Below, in pieces: positions 34,037-46,900 of a stretch of 64,000 nucleotides of DNA (position 1 is the first letter of the stretch; every line of letters starts with the position of its first letter). The notes below the pieces were generated by a model, which was not told the origin of the DNA, did no database searches, and was given only the letters and a program-made list of their open reading frames with translations. The position numbers and the translations under genes were made by a program. Source of the stretch: Paragordius varius (Eukaryota > Nematomorpha); contig OZ176055.1 in NCBI GenBank assembly GCA_964247055.1, positions 7,688,001 through 7,752,000 on the forward strand. Direction: 5' to 3'.

Positions 34037-37000
34037 TCTATATATTTATAAAAATGAAAAGTGGTGGCTTTGTGATCTGTTTCCGGAAAACCGGTAGAGC
34101 CATTCAAATCCAAACATCGAAAAAATATAATCATTAATGAATGCCCCGACTATAGCTTCGCCCTTTTTTTGATTTTTTGAAAACAGAACACAAAAATCGT
34201 GTCTTTGAGACAATTTTCTAGAGAACGTGTTGGACCATAATTTCAAATATGATTTTTGTTTATTTATTTTCTATTGCGCCTAACATAGTCGGCTCGCTTT
34301 TTTAATTAGGCCCTCTTTATACCCGCTCCACCCGTAAAATGCCATTTTTTTCAAAAAACAAAGTCCACAAAAATAATTTTTTAAATCTATTTTTCGCCCT
34401 ATGTATGAGACCGTAAAAATTCAATAAGGATTCTACGTATTCCCTGTTAAAAGGCAAAAATTTTAGTCAAGCGTTTTTTTGATGATAGCTGCTGGTTAAG
34501 GAGTACCCGCGAAAAACTGACCCGTATTATCGAAATAGCCTGCTTTTGGGGCTAAATTTCAGAAAACCTATCAGGCCATATGAGTTCGATAGCTTAAAGT
34601 ATTACCCGTAAAAATCAAATATTTAAGTCGAGCGGAATTTTTGAATTAGACGTTAAATAGGCCCTTTACTCTCTAAAAATTCGCTATCATATACTATTAT
34701 TTAGTTTTGAAGGCACTATTTTCATTAACTAATAGGAATGAACGATGATTCCAGGTATAAAAACTATTTTATTATCTAGCTACATTTTTATATTGGCCTC
34801 TCGGTAGGGGGCTACCCGCCAACAACTGCGCCATCATATCGATACAGCATGCCTTTGGAGCCAAATTTCAGATATTAGACGATGTAAATCATTTTGAAAC
34901 TTCGTGCGACATATCAAAATTGCTTATAAAATCAAAAATATAATATGCTCATCTCGAGGAAGTCCTTCAGATTTCTGGGAGGGGGGGAGCTTCGCCCTTT
35001 TTTCGAATTAGGCCCCCAGTTCGGGCCCACTCCGTGTAAGTAACGGGTCTTTTTTGAAAACAAGTCCACAAAAATCTTGTCTTTGAGACAATTTTCCGGA
35101 GAACGTGTTGGATCATTCAATTTCCAATATGATTTTTGTTTGGTTATTTTCGATTGCGCCGAACTAGTCGTCTCGCCTTTTTAATTTAGGCCCTCTTTTT
35201 ACCCGCTCCCCCCTAAAATGCCATTTTTTCAAAAATCAAAGTCCACAAAAATATTTTTTTAATCTATTTTTCACCCAAGGTATGAGACCGTAAAAATTCA
35301 ATAAAGGCAAAAATTCTAGTCAAGCGTTTCTTTGATGGTAGCTGCTGGGTAAGGAGCTACCCGCTAAAATCTGATCCGTCATGTGGCTTTGTGATCTGTT
35401 TCCGGAAAAGCGGTAGACCCATTCAAATCCAAATATCGAAAAAATATAATATTAAATGAATGTTCCGACAATAGCTTCGCCATGTTTTTTGAATTAGGCC
35501 TCCAGTTCGGGTCCACCATGTGTAAAAACGGGTTTATGTCTTTGAGGCAGTTTTCCCGAAAACGTGTTGCACCCTTTTTTAATATGATTTTTTTTACTTT
35601 TTTTCGATTGCGCCGAACATAGTCGGCTCGCTTTTTTAATTTAGGCCCTCTTTTTACCCGCTTCCCCCGTAAAATGCCACTTTTTTCAAAAAAATTAAGT
35701 CCACAAAAATAATTTTTTAAATCTATTTTTCGCCCTATGTATGAGACCGTAAAAATTCATTAAGGAAAGGTCCTTTTAAAAGGCAAAAACTTTAGTCGTG
35801 CGTTTCTTTTATATTGCCCGCGTAAGGAGCTACACGCTAAAAACTGATCCGTCATATCCAAATAATGTGTCTTTGGGGCTAAATTTCAGAAAACCGGCCA
35901 TATGAGTTCAATCCATGCTAAAAATTTTACCCGTATTTAAGTCGTGGGGTTTTTAAAATTTGCCGTTTAGGCCCTTCACGCCCTGAAAAAGATTCCACCA
36001 TAGAATAGGCAATTCCGAAAACTAATGAGAGCATATGGAATCAATCATGACAGGTTTCTCCGTAAAAAGGCAAAAATTTTAATCAACCATGTATCAGCCT
36101 CTGGTAGGGAGCTACCCGCCTACAACTGCGACACCATATCAAAATTGTGTTTTTTAGGAGTTAAATTATCAGAAAACCTATCAGGCCATATAAGTTTTAT
36201 AAGGGCCCGAAATATTACCGTAAAAAGGCAAAAATTCAAGTCAAGCGGTTTTTTTAATTAGCGGTTAAATAGGTTCTGGGTGGGAGGCTACCCGCGTAAA
36301 AACACGTCATTATATCGATACAGCATGCTTTTGGAGCCAAATTTCAGAAAACATATGAGACTATGTGAGTTTTATTACCCCTTAAAAGCAATATTATAGA
36401 TAGGGGGTTATTTCTATGAGTCGCTAAGAAAAGTTTTACGTCCTGAAAAATTCGCCACCATAGAACGATTTTTTGGATTTGAAGCAATATATCCAAGAAC
36501 TTATAGGAACATATGGATAATTCCAGATAAAGGACAAAAATTTTGCCCGACGCTTTTTTTACCTGCCTCTGGGTAAGAAGCTACCCGCCAAAAACTGTGC
36601 CACTATAAGGAAATTGCGTTCTTTTGGAACTAATTTAAAACTTATGCCATATGAGCTCATTTAAAGTTCGAAATATTAACCGTAATTAGGTAAAAATTGA
36701 GGTCAGGCCTTTTTTATTAGCCGTTACTAAAAATACGCCATCATATAACGAGTTTTTAGTGTTGAGGTATTTTTTCGAATAACCCGAGACGTCTCAAAGA
36801 TTCCGAATATTTTCCCTATAAGGGCAAAAAATTTAACTTAGCGCTTTTTCCATATAGGCCTATGGGTAGGGGTCTACCGGTTTAAAACTGAGACGCCATA
36901 CAAAAATGGCGTGGCTTTGAAGCTAATTTTCAAAAAACTAAAGAAACCATAAGAGTTCAATAAAAGCTTTTAATATTACCCATAAAAAAAGTAAAAATTA

Positions 37001-37212
37001 TAGTATAGCGGTTTTTTCCGTTAGCCGTCAATTTGGGGCCTTTACACTAGTAAACAATATATTAGTATGAATGCACCGTTTTGAAAATCCTATGAGATCA
37101 TAGCTATTAAATAAGGTCTCGAAATAATCCACTTACATGGATCATTTTTTTGTCCCTTTTTTCAAATAGCCCCCCCTCCCCAGAAGTCCGAAGCACACGA
37201 GATTTACCCTAG
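34037..37212 (+). mobile_element. Helitron-like non-autonomous element, copy 1
   Basis: It begins TCTATATATTTATAAAAATG after an A and ends CCCTAG before a T, fitting the A/TC...CTRR/T rule. It has no Rep-helicase. The interior consists of diverged repeated blocks with recurring phrases such as GGAGCTACCCGC, ATATTACCCGTAAAAA and TTTCAGAAAACCTATCAGGC. The 5' block (starting GGCTTTGTGATCTGTTTCC) is present at 34059 and 35387, with part of it again near 34990. A second, shorter copy lies at 42304-44612. Confidence 0.75.
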
Positions 37213-37731
37213 TTTAAAATAATATATTAAAAAATTTATTTATACAGTTAACACAAATCTAATCACAACCGTTCCACCTAACGCAATATATACTATAGTT
37301 ATAGATAAATTAGTGGAAGTAATTGTGGAAAGCAATCTTCTCAACATTCTGTTCCCAATATGTATTCATGTTTATAATCGTATTTGTAATTGAAATCGAA
37401 ATCATAGTATTGTTCGTAAAAAAAGATCAAATATGTTGCAGCCATTTCTTTCCAATTAGTTATGTCTACGTGGAAAAAGAGAAGACGTCACAATCAAGAT
37501 TAGGTCTAGCCCGGTTATGAATGCAATTCCGACTGTGACCGCTCTTAAAAATAACCTAATATCATGGTATTAACTAAATTTTAAAATACCACAATTTTAT
37601 TAATTGTCATTAATATTTCTACAATATCAAATGTAAGACTTTTTGTTAATCATCGAAACTATAAACTCTTACGCTGCTAATAAACTGCTTATGACTATGA
37701 ATTACTGCATTCTCAAGCATCAGACCGGTTT

Positions 37732-37904
37732 TTATATTACCACAACTAATACTATACAACTAAAACTCCAACTTTTAAAATTTAGCGAGGTATAATTGAA
37801 ATTGGTTAATATTTCTCGCATAAGCTCCACATCCATTGGTACTTGAACAGCTTTCCGGTCTACGCGATATCGCCAAGGGATAACATGGTAAATGTTGCTA
37901 TAAT
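37732..37904 (-). CDS. EB protein exon 8: C-terminal tail
   Basis: The exon enters in phase 1 with YSNIYHVIPWRYRVDRKAVQ and reaches a stop after a hydrophobic end (CIVLVVVI). It is plausible as the cytoplasmic tail. A further splice near AAAA/GTTGG cannot be excluded, so the terminus is tentative. Confidence 0.6.
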
Positions 37905-40900
37905 CTAATGTCACATATATTTATATATATTATTGTCATAAGCTAGTATCATACTTATTTTTAAAATAAATATAGAGTGTTTTTTCATATTTTAGTGTGC
38001 TTTACCATTTTACAAAGCTAAATGAAAACGGGGTGGACATGAACTATAATTTTATTTTTTGCTTATTAGCTACTTACTACGTTTTATTACCGATTTACAT
38101 TATTTTTACTAATAATAATTATAATTTTACTCAAATATATAAATTTTCTTCTGTAAAATATCATATTCATATGTATTTACCTATGATCCAATACATTATG
38201 AATCCAACCAATACAGCGAACGTAATTGCCATCATTATGATAACTCCAATCCGAACGCTATTTATTTCAGCCGTTAACATATGACAATCTAAAAAATGAA
38301 AATTATGTTTCTCATTCTTACAAATAAAATTTACCTCTGATTTTATGAATACTAATATCATTTTCCCGTAACTCCATCCACCGATAATACTGAATATGAG
38401 GGAAATGTAACAAGATTAATTTTTTTAAATCATCAGACACGTCTTTTTGAACGCCATAGATGTGTATATTATAAATATGTGTTGCGTTATCCTGTCTAAA
38501 AATGCCCTATAAAAATGTTGGGAAACTTGATTGGTTCCAAGATTGGGGGTGTTTTAATGTGTGTTTTAAGTTTATTTCTTATCTGAGAATTTAAATCGAT
38601 TTAAACCATGTATTCAATATAACTGCTAGTGTATTGTGATTCAATCATTTCGTATGTATAATAGATAAAAAACGGTCGAATTTCCAATCGATATACACAA
38701 TCAGCATCATCTATAAGTAAATTAAGGCATAATAATTCTTAAAATATTTACAATTTTGACCGTTTTTCCCATTAAATGAAGTAGACCGATTTCCCATGAT
38801 ATTTAATCTGCTTAATGTAGCAAGAAAACGCATATTTTGCAAAATAATATGGAACTTTTTCGCCCCACTTTTTTTCTTTTTGTTATGCATATAATCTGAT
38901 AATACGTTTAGTATAGAACCTAGATTGCTTTTTTATGTGTAAACTATAATTTATTTGATTACTAAAGTGTAAGATACCGATTACTAATATCATTCATTAT
39001 ATTGTATTAACGAAAATTTAATGGAATACGCTTAAAAATAACAGCTAAGTAGCACTTTTATTTGATCCTTTGAGCATTAGAGTCAATTTTATCCTTTAAA
39101 ACTTGGGTGTCCCACACGCTTTGTTCGGTATGCCAAAAGCGCTCTAAAGAATGTTAAAAAATAAAAAATTGGAAAAAATTTAGGATTTTTAAGAAGAAAT
39201 ATCTTTCCGAAATCGGCCTTAAAATATATTAAAAAAGGTATATGAATATTTCAATTTGAGAAGTATTAATGCAAGTTTAAGATATTATAACTCGATCAAA
39301 TGTGTAGGACATGCAATTTTTAAGGATGGAAAAAATTTAGAGCTTTCTTTAATATTATCATAGGTTTTGAATATCCTTATCCAAAAGTTAAGAATAATTT
39401 TATATTTTTATAATAAATTGTTTATTATTGATTCAAACTTAATTCTAATGCGGAATTGACATAGTAGGGTTTTCACGCTCCCCTTTTCTCTTTAATACTT
39501 GATAAGCTATAGCAATAGTAGCTCTTTAAAAAGTAGAAATAAAAATAGCCATTTATCCAACCAACCTCAACACTCTTTCATCCAAACTCAACACACACTT
39601 TTTCATTCAAACGTTTCGTTGATTACCAAATAGAGCTTTATTAAAAAATTATTAAACATTAAAGAACTCAATAAACATATCGCTTAATATTTAATTTTAG
39701 TTTTTTGCATTCAAATAGTTTTATCTAAATTCGCTTTAGTAAATTAATGAAATAGAAATTATATTTTAACGGAAAAATTTTATATTTTTGCAATTTTATT
39801 AATTAATATTAAATAAAAAACATCAAGATTTATAATAGTTGAAAGTTTAAAATGATGTATGAAAAAAAAGTATTTACATATCAACAGATTTTTTTTGGAA
39901 GTCATTTTTGTTATTCTTCATAAGAAATCTGGATTTTTTTGTATTATAAATGCGTCTAAGAATGTTGGAATCGGAACCGAACTGATACTTAAAAATTTTA
40001 AATACACCCGGTTTTCAATATTTATACAGAATTATGTTGGCTTTGATCTATTAGATATAATTTCTAAGAGGAACCATGGGGTTTAGGATATGTAGACCCT
40101 TCTACATGAACTACTCATTTAACGCATAAAATTAAGAAAATCTAATATTATGTAGTTGTATCCAAATATGAACATATTCCATACCTGTACAAACAGTCTT
40201 AGCCGAAAGATCAATTGAACATTGACAACGATAATCAACACATTTGCTGAATTGGGACACAAATTCACAATCTTGATCATTATTACAAGATTCATCATTG
40301 TAGTATGCTATTGATAAATGTAAAGCATGTGAATTTATGTTTTGTCTCCTTACAGTCAAAATAAATCACAATAATTATGATTGTATTTTCTCGTAATTGA
40401 ATTACAGAAAACTTACTAAATAATTGGCTGTTGCTATATATATAATAATGCCCAGTCACGCGACGTCGAAATAAGCACTGTCACGCATCTCTTCTTAATC
40501 GAAGAAGGAGTCATGGAAATTGGGTTCACATTTTTTTATTTATTTGGTGCAATTAATAATAATAATAATAATAGTTATTATTTCTTTAACTTGATGAACA
40601 TCCTTATATGTAAATTTTGCTAGGTCCAATTTAGATTGAGGGATTCATAACACTCCTTAATATTTAAGTAATAGTATGGTAAACCTATATTTAAAATAGA
40701 TAATTTCGCACAACCTTTATTTTATAATAAAATCTCTATGTTATATGTCCTCGCACATAGAACCAAAATACAATATTAATTATTTGATATATTGGCCGGT
40801 TAAAGCTTTATATACATACATTATTGTATAAATTTTTCATTTCATATTATTTTAAGCCCAAAATTATATTTTTAAATACATTGATGTTTTGTCGTTTTTA

Positions 40901-43900
40901 GTCCAGCTTTCAGCGCAACATAACATTATAAGAAAATATTAATAAATGAAATTCCTTTTGTTAGTTTGATATCAGGAGTTTTCCATAAAATTTTGTTGTA
41001 TTTAACATTTGTTGTTCTCTTTATCATTATTATTAGAAACTTAATAGAAACATGTATTGGATATTTAAGTATTTGGGTTTCTAATACTTTTGATAAATAT
41101 TGTGTTAGCGAATTTCACACAATTTTCGAAACAATGGTATGCCAACTTTCCGCATTTGACTGCAAAATGATTAAAAAATCATTTAACTGGATAATCAAGA
41201 TATCCTATGACTATGAGGAATGTGATTTACCCAGCAATATTGAGCCTGTATCTATTGTTGATTTTCTCAAAATACTTTTTAAACATTCATGGGTGAATGA
41301 ATACAACTTTGGCATAATTTTTTAACATTTGGATTGCTAGTGGTGATAGATATTTTAAGTATATAAGGTGAAGACTGTATGATTATTGATTTGTAGGCGT
41401 GAATACGTAGTCAAAGAGAAGACGCGAAAGGTACTCAGCCGATTAATTAAGCATATTTGACCCAATGATCATGCGAATTTTGTGCCTTAAAGAAATTTCA
41501 TGGTACCCGCTTTTCTTAATCATCAAAAGAAAAAGGCGAAGCCATCGTTTGCTAGTGGAAACATTACATAAACGTGCATCGATTAATGCAAAAAAAATTT
41601 TGGAAATTTAAAAATGATTTTATTGTAAAGAGATTTGCAGAATCATGACATATATCACAAAAACATCAACAGGCAATGATCAATAATCTCAATGAGTCAC
41701 ATGCATAATAAACACGATAAAGTGTCTCTTTTTTAGATTCAAATCGGTAAATATTGTGGTTTTCACCTATCCTAGCCGAGTCCATTAACCAAAAACACCC
41801 ATATCATTTCGGCAAGACTATGCTCTGTGTCTCTTATGGAACCTGATCAATATCAATATTACTAACTTTAAAAGCCCCTTTAAATTGTTATTGCACATCG
41901 CCGTCGCCGTTATTTTTATTTAAAACATGGCCTTAATAAAAATGGCAGCAATGGGCTTAACGGCATCTCTAATAAATTTCGCTACAGGACAATGCTCGTC
42001 ACACAGCAAAACTAGTGCGTTTTGAAATCACTTAAACATTTAATTCATTAGCATCCACCGTACTCCTGGCCCAAAGCCAACTAGTACCATTCAGCACCAA
42101 TAAATCGCTCGAAGAACATTACTATAATAATATCGAAAACGTTGGAAAATGATGATGCATGGTTTGCCCCAAAAAATAATCAGCTTCTAAGGCATGGCAT
42201 TTATATATATGAGAGATAGGCGCATAATGTAGAATCCTCCAGAAAGTATTTTGAATAAAACTAATATTTGAATCCCCTTCAATGCATGTTTTATGATTCC
42301 TTATCTATATAGAAATGGAAAGTGGTGGCTTTGTGATCTGTTTCCGGAAAACCGGTAGACCCATTCAAATCCAAATATCGAAAAAATATAATCATTAACG
42401 AATGTCCCGACAATAGCTTCGCCCTTTTTAATTAGGCCTCCAGTTCGGGCCCACCCCGTGTAAAAAACGGTTTTTTTGAAAACAGAAATTTACAAAATCG
42501 TGTCTTTGAGACAATTTTCCGAAAAACGTGTTGGACGATTCGCTTTTAAATATGATTTTTTTTACTTATTTTCGAGTGTCCGAACATAGTGGGCTCGCTT
42601 TTTTGATTTAGGCCCTCTTTTTAGCCGTTCCTCCCATAAAAAGCCATTTCGAATTGCCCACAAAAATAATTTTTTGAATCTATTTTCCCCAATGGTATGA
42701 GACAATAAAAATTCATTAGCATTCCAGGTATTACCTTTTAAAAGGCAAAAATTTTAATCATGCGTTTCCTTTATATTGGCTGCTGAGTAAGGAGATACCC
42801 GCTAAAAACTGCCCCGTCATATCGAAATAGCGTGCCTTTGGGGCTAAATTTCAGAAAATTTATCATGCCATATGAGTTCAATAGCTGCTTAAAATATTAC
42901 CCGTATCAAAGCAAAAATTTAGGTCATGCGATTTTTATAGCCGTTAATTAGGCCCTTCACGCCCTAACTGCGCCACCATAGAATAATTTTTTCGTTTTGA
43001 GGCAATTTTACCGAAAACATATGGATCAATCATGATCAGGTATCTCCGTCAATAGTCAAAAATTTTATTCAAGCGCTCTTTTCCTCTGGTTAGTGAGCTA
43101 CTCACCTAAAACTGCATCACCATATTTAAATTGCGTTGTTTAGGAGTTAATTTTCAGAAAACTTATCTGGCCATATAAGTTTAATAAGGGCCTGAAATAT
43201 TACCCGTAAAAAGGCAAAAATAGTCGAGCGGTTCTTTTTAATTACCCTTTAATTAGGCCCTTGCCTTAAATGCGCCACCATAGAATGACCTTTTGGTTTT
43301 GAGGCAATTTTTCCAAAAACTATTAAGAATATATGGAATGAATGATGATTTCAGGTATTCCCATATAAAGGCAAAAAATATTATCGAACGTCTTTTTTAT
43401 ATTGGCCTTTGGGTAGGAGGCTACCCGCGTAAAAATGCGTCACTATGATACAACATGCCTTTGGAGCCAAATAGAAAACCTATGAGACAATGTAAGTTAA
43501 GAGCTTAAAATATTTATTACCCCTTAAGATACAAATATTTTAGACAGGGGTTATTTCAATGAGTCGCTAAGAAAAGTTTTAAGCCCTGAAAAATGCGCCG
43601 CCATAGAACAATTTTTAGTCTGAAAGCAACGTTTCCAAGAAGTTATGGGAACATACGGAATCCATAATAAATTCAAGATCCCCACATAAGGACAAAATTT
43701 TGCCCTACGCTTTTACCTTTTAAGTAAGGAGCTACCCACACAAAATTGCGTCACTATATAAAAATTGCGTTGTTTTGGAAATTTACAGAAAATTTACAAG
43801 GCCATATGAGCTTAATTAAAGTTCCAAATATTACCCGTAACTAGGTAAAAATTATGGTCAGGCGTTTTTGCGTTAATTTGGGGCTTTTAAGCTAAAAAAA

Positions 43901-46900
43901 TACGCCATCATATAACGATTATTTAGTTTTGAGGTATTTTTTTGAATAACCCATGAGACGATGGTATTAAAGATGATTCCAAACCCTATAAGGGCAAAAA
44001 TTAACTTAGCGCTTTTTCCATATAGGTCTATGGGTAGGTGTTTACCGGCTTAAAACTGAAAAACCATATAAAATTGGAGTGGTTTTGGAGCTAATTTTCA
44101 AAAAACCTAAGAAGTCATACGATGTCAATAAAGGCTTTACAATATACCCATAAAAAGGTAAAAATTATAGTATATTTTTTCCGTTAGCCGTCAATTTGGG
44201 GCCTTCACACCAGTAAACAATATATACCATTTACAGTTCAAATTCACCCTAAAAATAAATTATGTGTTTTAGGGTCAATATAACTTATTATTAATTTGGA
44301 CTATATCTTTATTGCATAGTTTATTATTTTTTCAGTATTATTTTAATTTAAAACAAATTTTTTTAAAAAAATATATAAAAATATAGGTAATTTTTAATCT
44401 TAAAAAACATATTATTTATTTGAGGGTGAATTTGAATTGTTTAAGGGGGAATTTGAATTATAAATGGTATAACTGTTATGAAGCACCGTTTTGAAAGCTT
44501 ATAAGATCATAGCTATTAAATAATGTTTCAAAATAATCCACATATATAAATCATTCCTTCCCACAAAGTCCGGACTTCCTCGGGCTGCGTAGCAGTACGA
44601 GATTTACGCTAATATATATATATATATATATACATGTATACATGTATGCGTGAAACACATTTGTGCTTTCGAGAGCATAGCAAGACTGATTTTCCCGACG
44701 CTTAAATATCACTGTCGCAAAAATGATTTTCTTTGATTTTCTATTAATCCATCGGATTACAGATCATATTGATTTATCCCTGATATTTCCTGAATCCAGT
44801 TTGTTCGCAAAATTTTCAGTGTTGATTGTCCCTTTACGATTCGAAAGAGAGAACTTTCAAAACATGATTGTTTAGGATATTGTTCGATAATCAGAGTATC
44901 GATCGCTTATTTCATATACGCAATTTTGGAGTAAAAATTGTAATAGACTGTGCGGCAAAAATGCGGATCAAAAAATAAATATCATTTGATAGCTAAAGCT
45001 TCAGGATAATGAATATTAAAATGATATATGAGGTTAAAATACTACAAACAAGTTATTTTGAGTTTTCTGTTTAGCCAAAATAAATTTTTTTCCATATTTG
45101 GTCACATCTCAATTTTATATGTTCTAATATACCATTGGATAATTTTAAACGCAAAATATTACAAAAAAGATTTTACATTTTTTTGGAGGTTTCCAGAAAG
45201 ATTATCATAAATAATAGTAAAAAACTCACTTTATCGTTTTGAATCATAAAAACTTGGTGAAGGCAGTAAAATCTTTGATTTTATCAAAACATTCATATAA
45301 AACCTCTATATATAGACTTTACACAATATATGTAAATTTTTATAATTCATTGAATATATATATATATTATTAATGTCTCATCACAATTCGATACAGAAAA
45401 AAGATCTTATCATCTCAGGTTTTTGATTTAGGGATATTTTTACTTAAATATTTTGTGGCGCCATTTTAGCTTCTAATACAGGCTTTAGGGCATACCTTAA
45501 AAAACCTGTGTGGATAGATCGTTTTTTCTGCATCCAATTGTGGAAAAGAATTTATAATGTATATATTGAATGTATTTTAAATGTAGCTTCCGCTTTGGTG
45601 CAAATTATTGAAAAATTTGTTTAATAAGATTATATGATTTTAAAAAATTAAAATCATTTACACCACCTTAATAAGTGTTATGTTTCAAATTTGACGCCAA
45701 AGTCCGATTTTTAAGCTTACATTCTCGTAAATCTTTCTGGAGCCCTACGAAAAATGTTAAATCTTTGTTGATAATATTTTGCGTTTAGAATTACCCTTAT
45801 GCTATATGAAAACAAATAAAATTTAGTTGACTTTTCAATTATCGTATTTAATTTTATTTGATCTAATATGCGAAAAAAATGCGATTTTTTGATTTATATA
45901 ATAGCATAGATTAATCTTTTCCAGTATTTTAATCGCATATATTATTTGATTCATTCATGAAGTTTTTAGCTACCAGATATATAATTCATTAACATTTATT
46001 TCTTGCTAAGCATCGTAAGCGTAGTATGGTTTAATAGGGATATCATTCATCTAATAGATTAATAGGTCCACTAAAATATAACCGGTTGGACTTCTTGTGT
46101 TATAAATGGCTAATAAATGTATCGATTTTTGCTTTTAAATCCCTGGAACTGTAAAACTTGCGAGCCACTCTTCCCTGATTTGCACATCTTTTTTCTATGG
46201 GATTTTCCCTCTTTTGTTATTCTAGGACCTTTGTACATTATCTCAGGGTCGGATGTGGTTTTAATGAGTAAGAATATTATTGTTTTTAGCTTCGTTTTAG
46301 CATTAATGAATATATGTCAATTTATTAACTACAATTTTATTTTCCAACTGAAGACTTGTGTTGTACTTATGCCAGCTTGCAAAATTAAAATAAACCAAAG
46401 AGTAAAATATTTAATTTAATGTGCATTTTGTTTCACCCATATATATATATACAATTATCATAAAAAGGCTTAAAAGCATAAAGTTTTATTATTTATTTGT
46501 AGGTGTAATGTATTGCAATAGATTCACCGTCAATTAATATTTGAATGTATTTATCTTCTTCAATTTATTGTCAGTTTTATTATCCGGAAGAAATTCTATC
46601 ACTCAGAATTATAATTACACATAAATTATTTCTACAGAACATACAACTCCAAAATTTTCATCGACAATTTTATTCCCTAAAAACCATTCTTAAACATCAG
46701 TGGACATATCATACTGATTCTTTGATTCTTATATCTCAATACACCACCACTAAACTAAATTCCTACATGGAAAGCAATAATTCTAAAATAAGCTCCCGTA
46801 ATTTAGAAATAAATATGGCCACCTGGAACACTCGTGGCACTTCAGATAACAAATTGAATATAATAATTCGCGAGATGAAACGTTTAAACATCCATGTGTT

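Noticed and set aside
34046-36261. Short ORFs in the Helitron-like region
   Set aside because: They fall in repeated blocks and are not conserved between the two copies.
45028-45210. 60-codon plus-strand ORF
   Set aside because: It has AT-driven Phe/Ile/Tyr-rich composition, with no splice context or homology.
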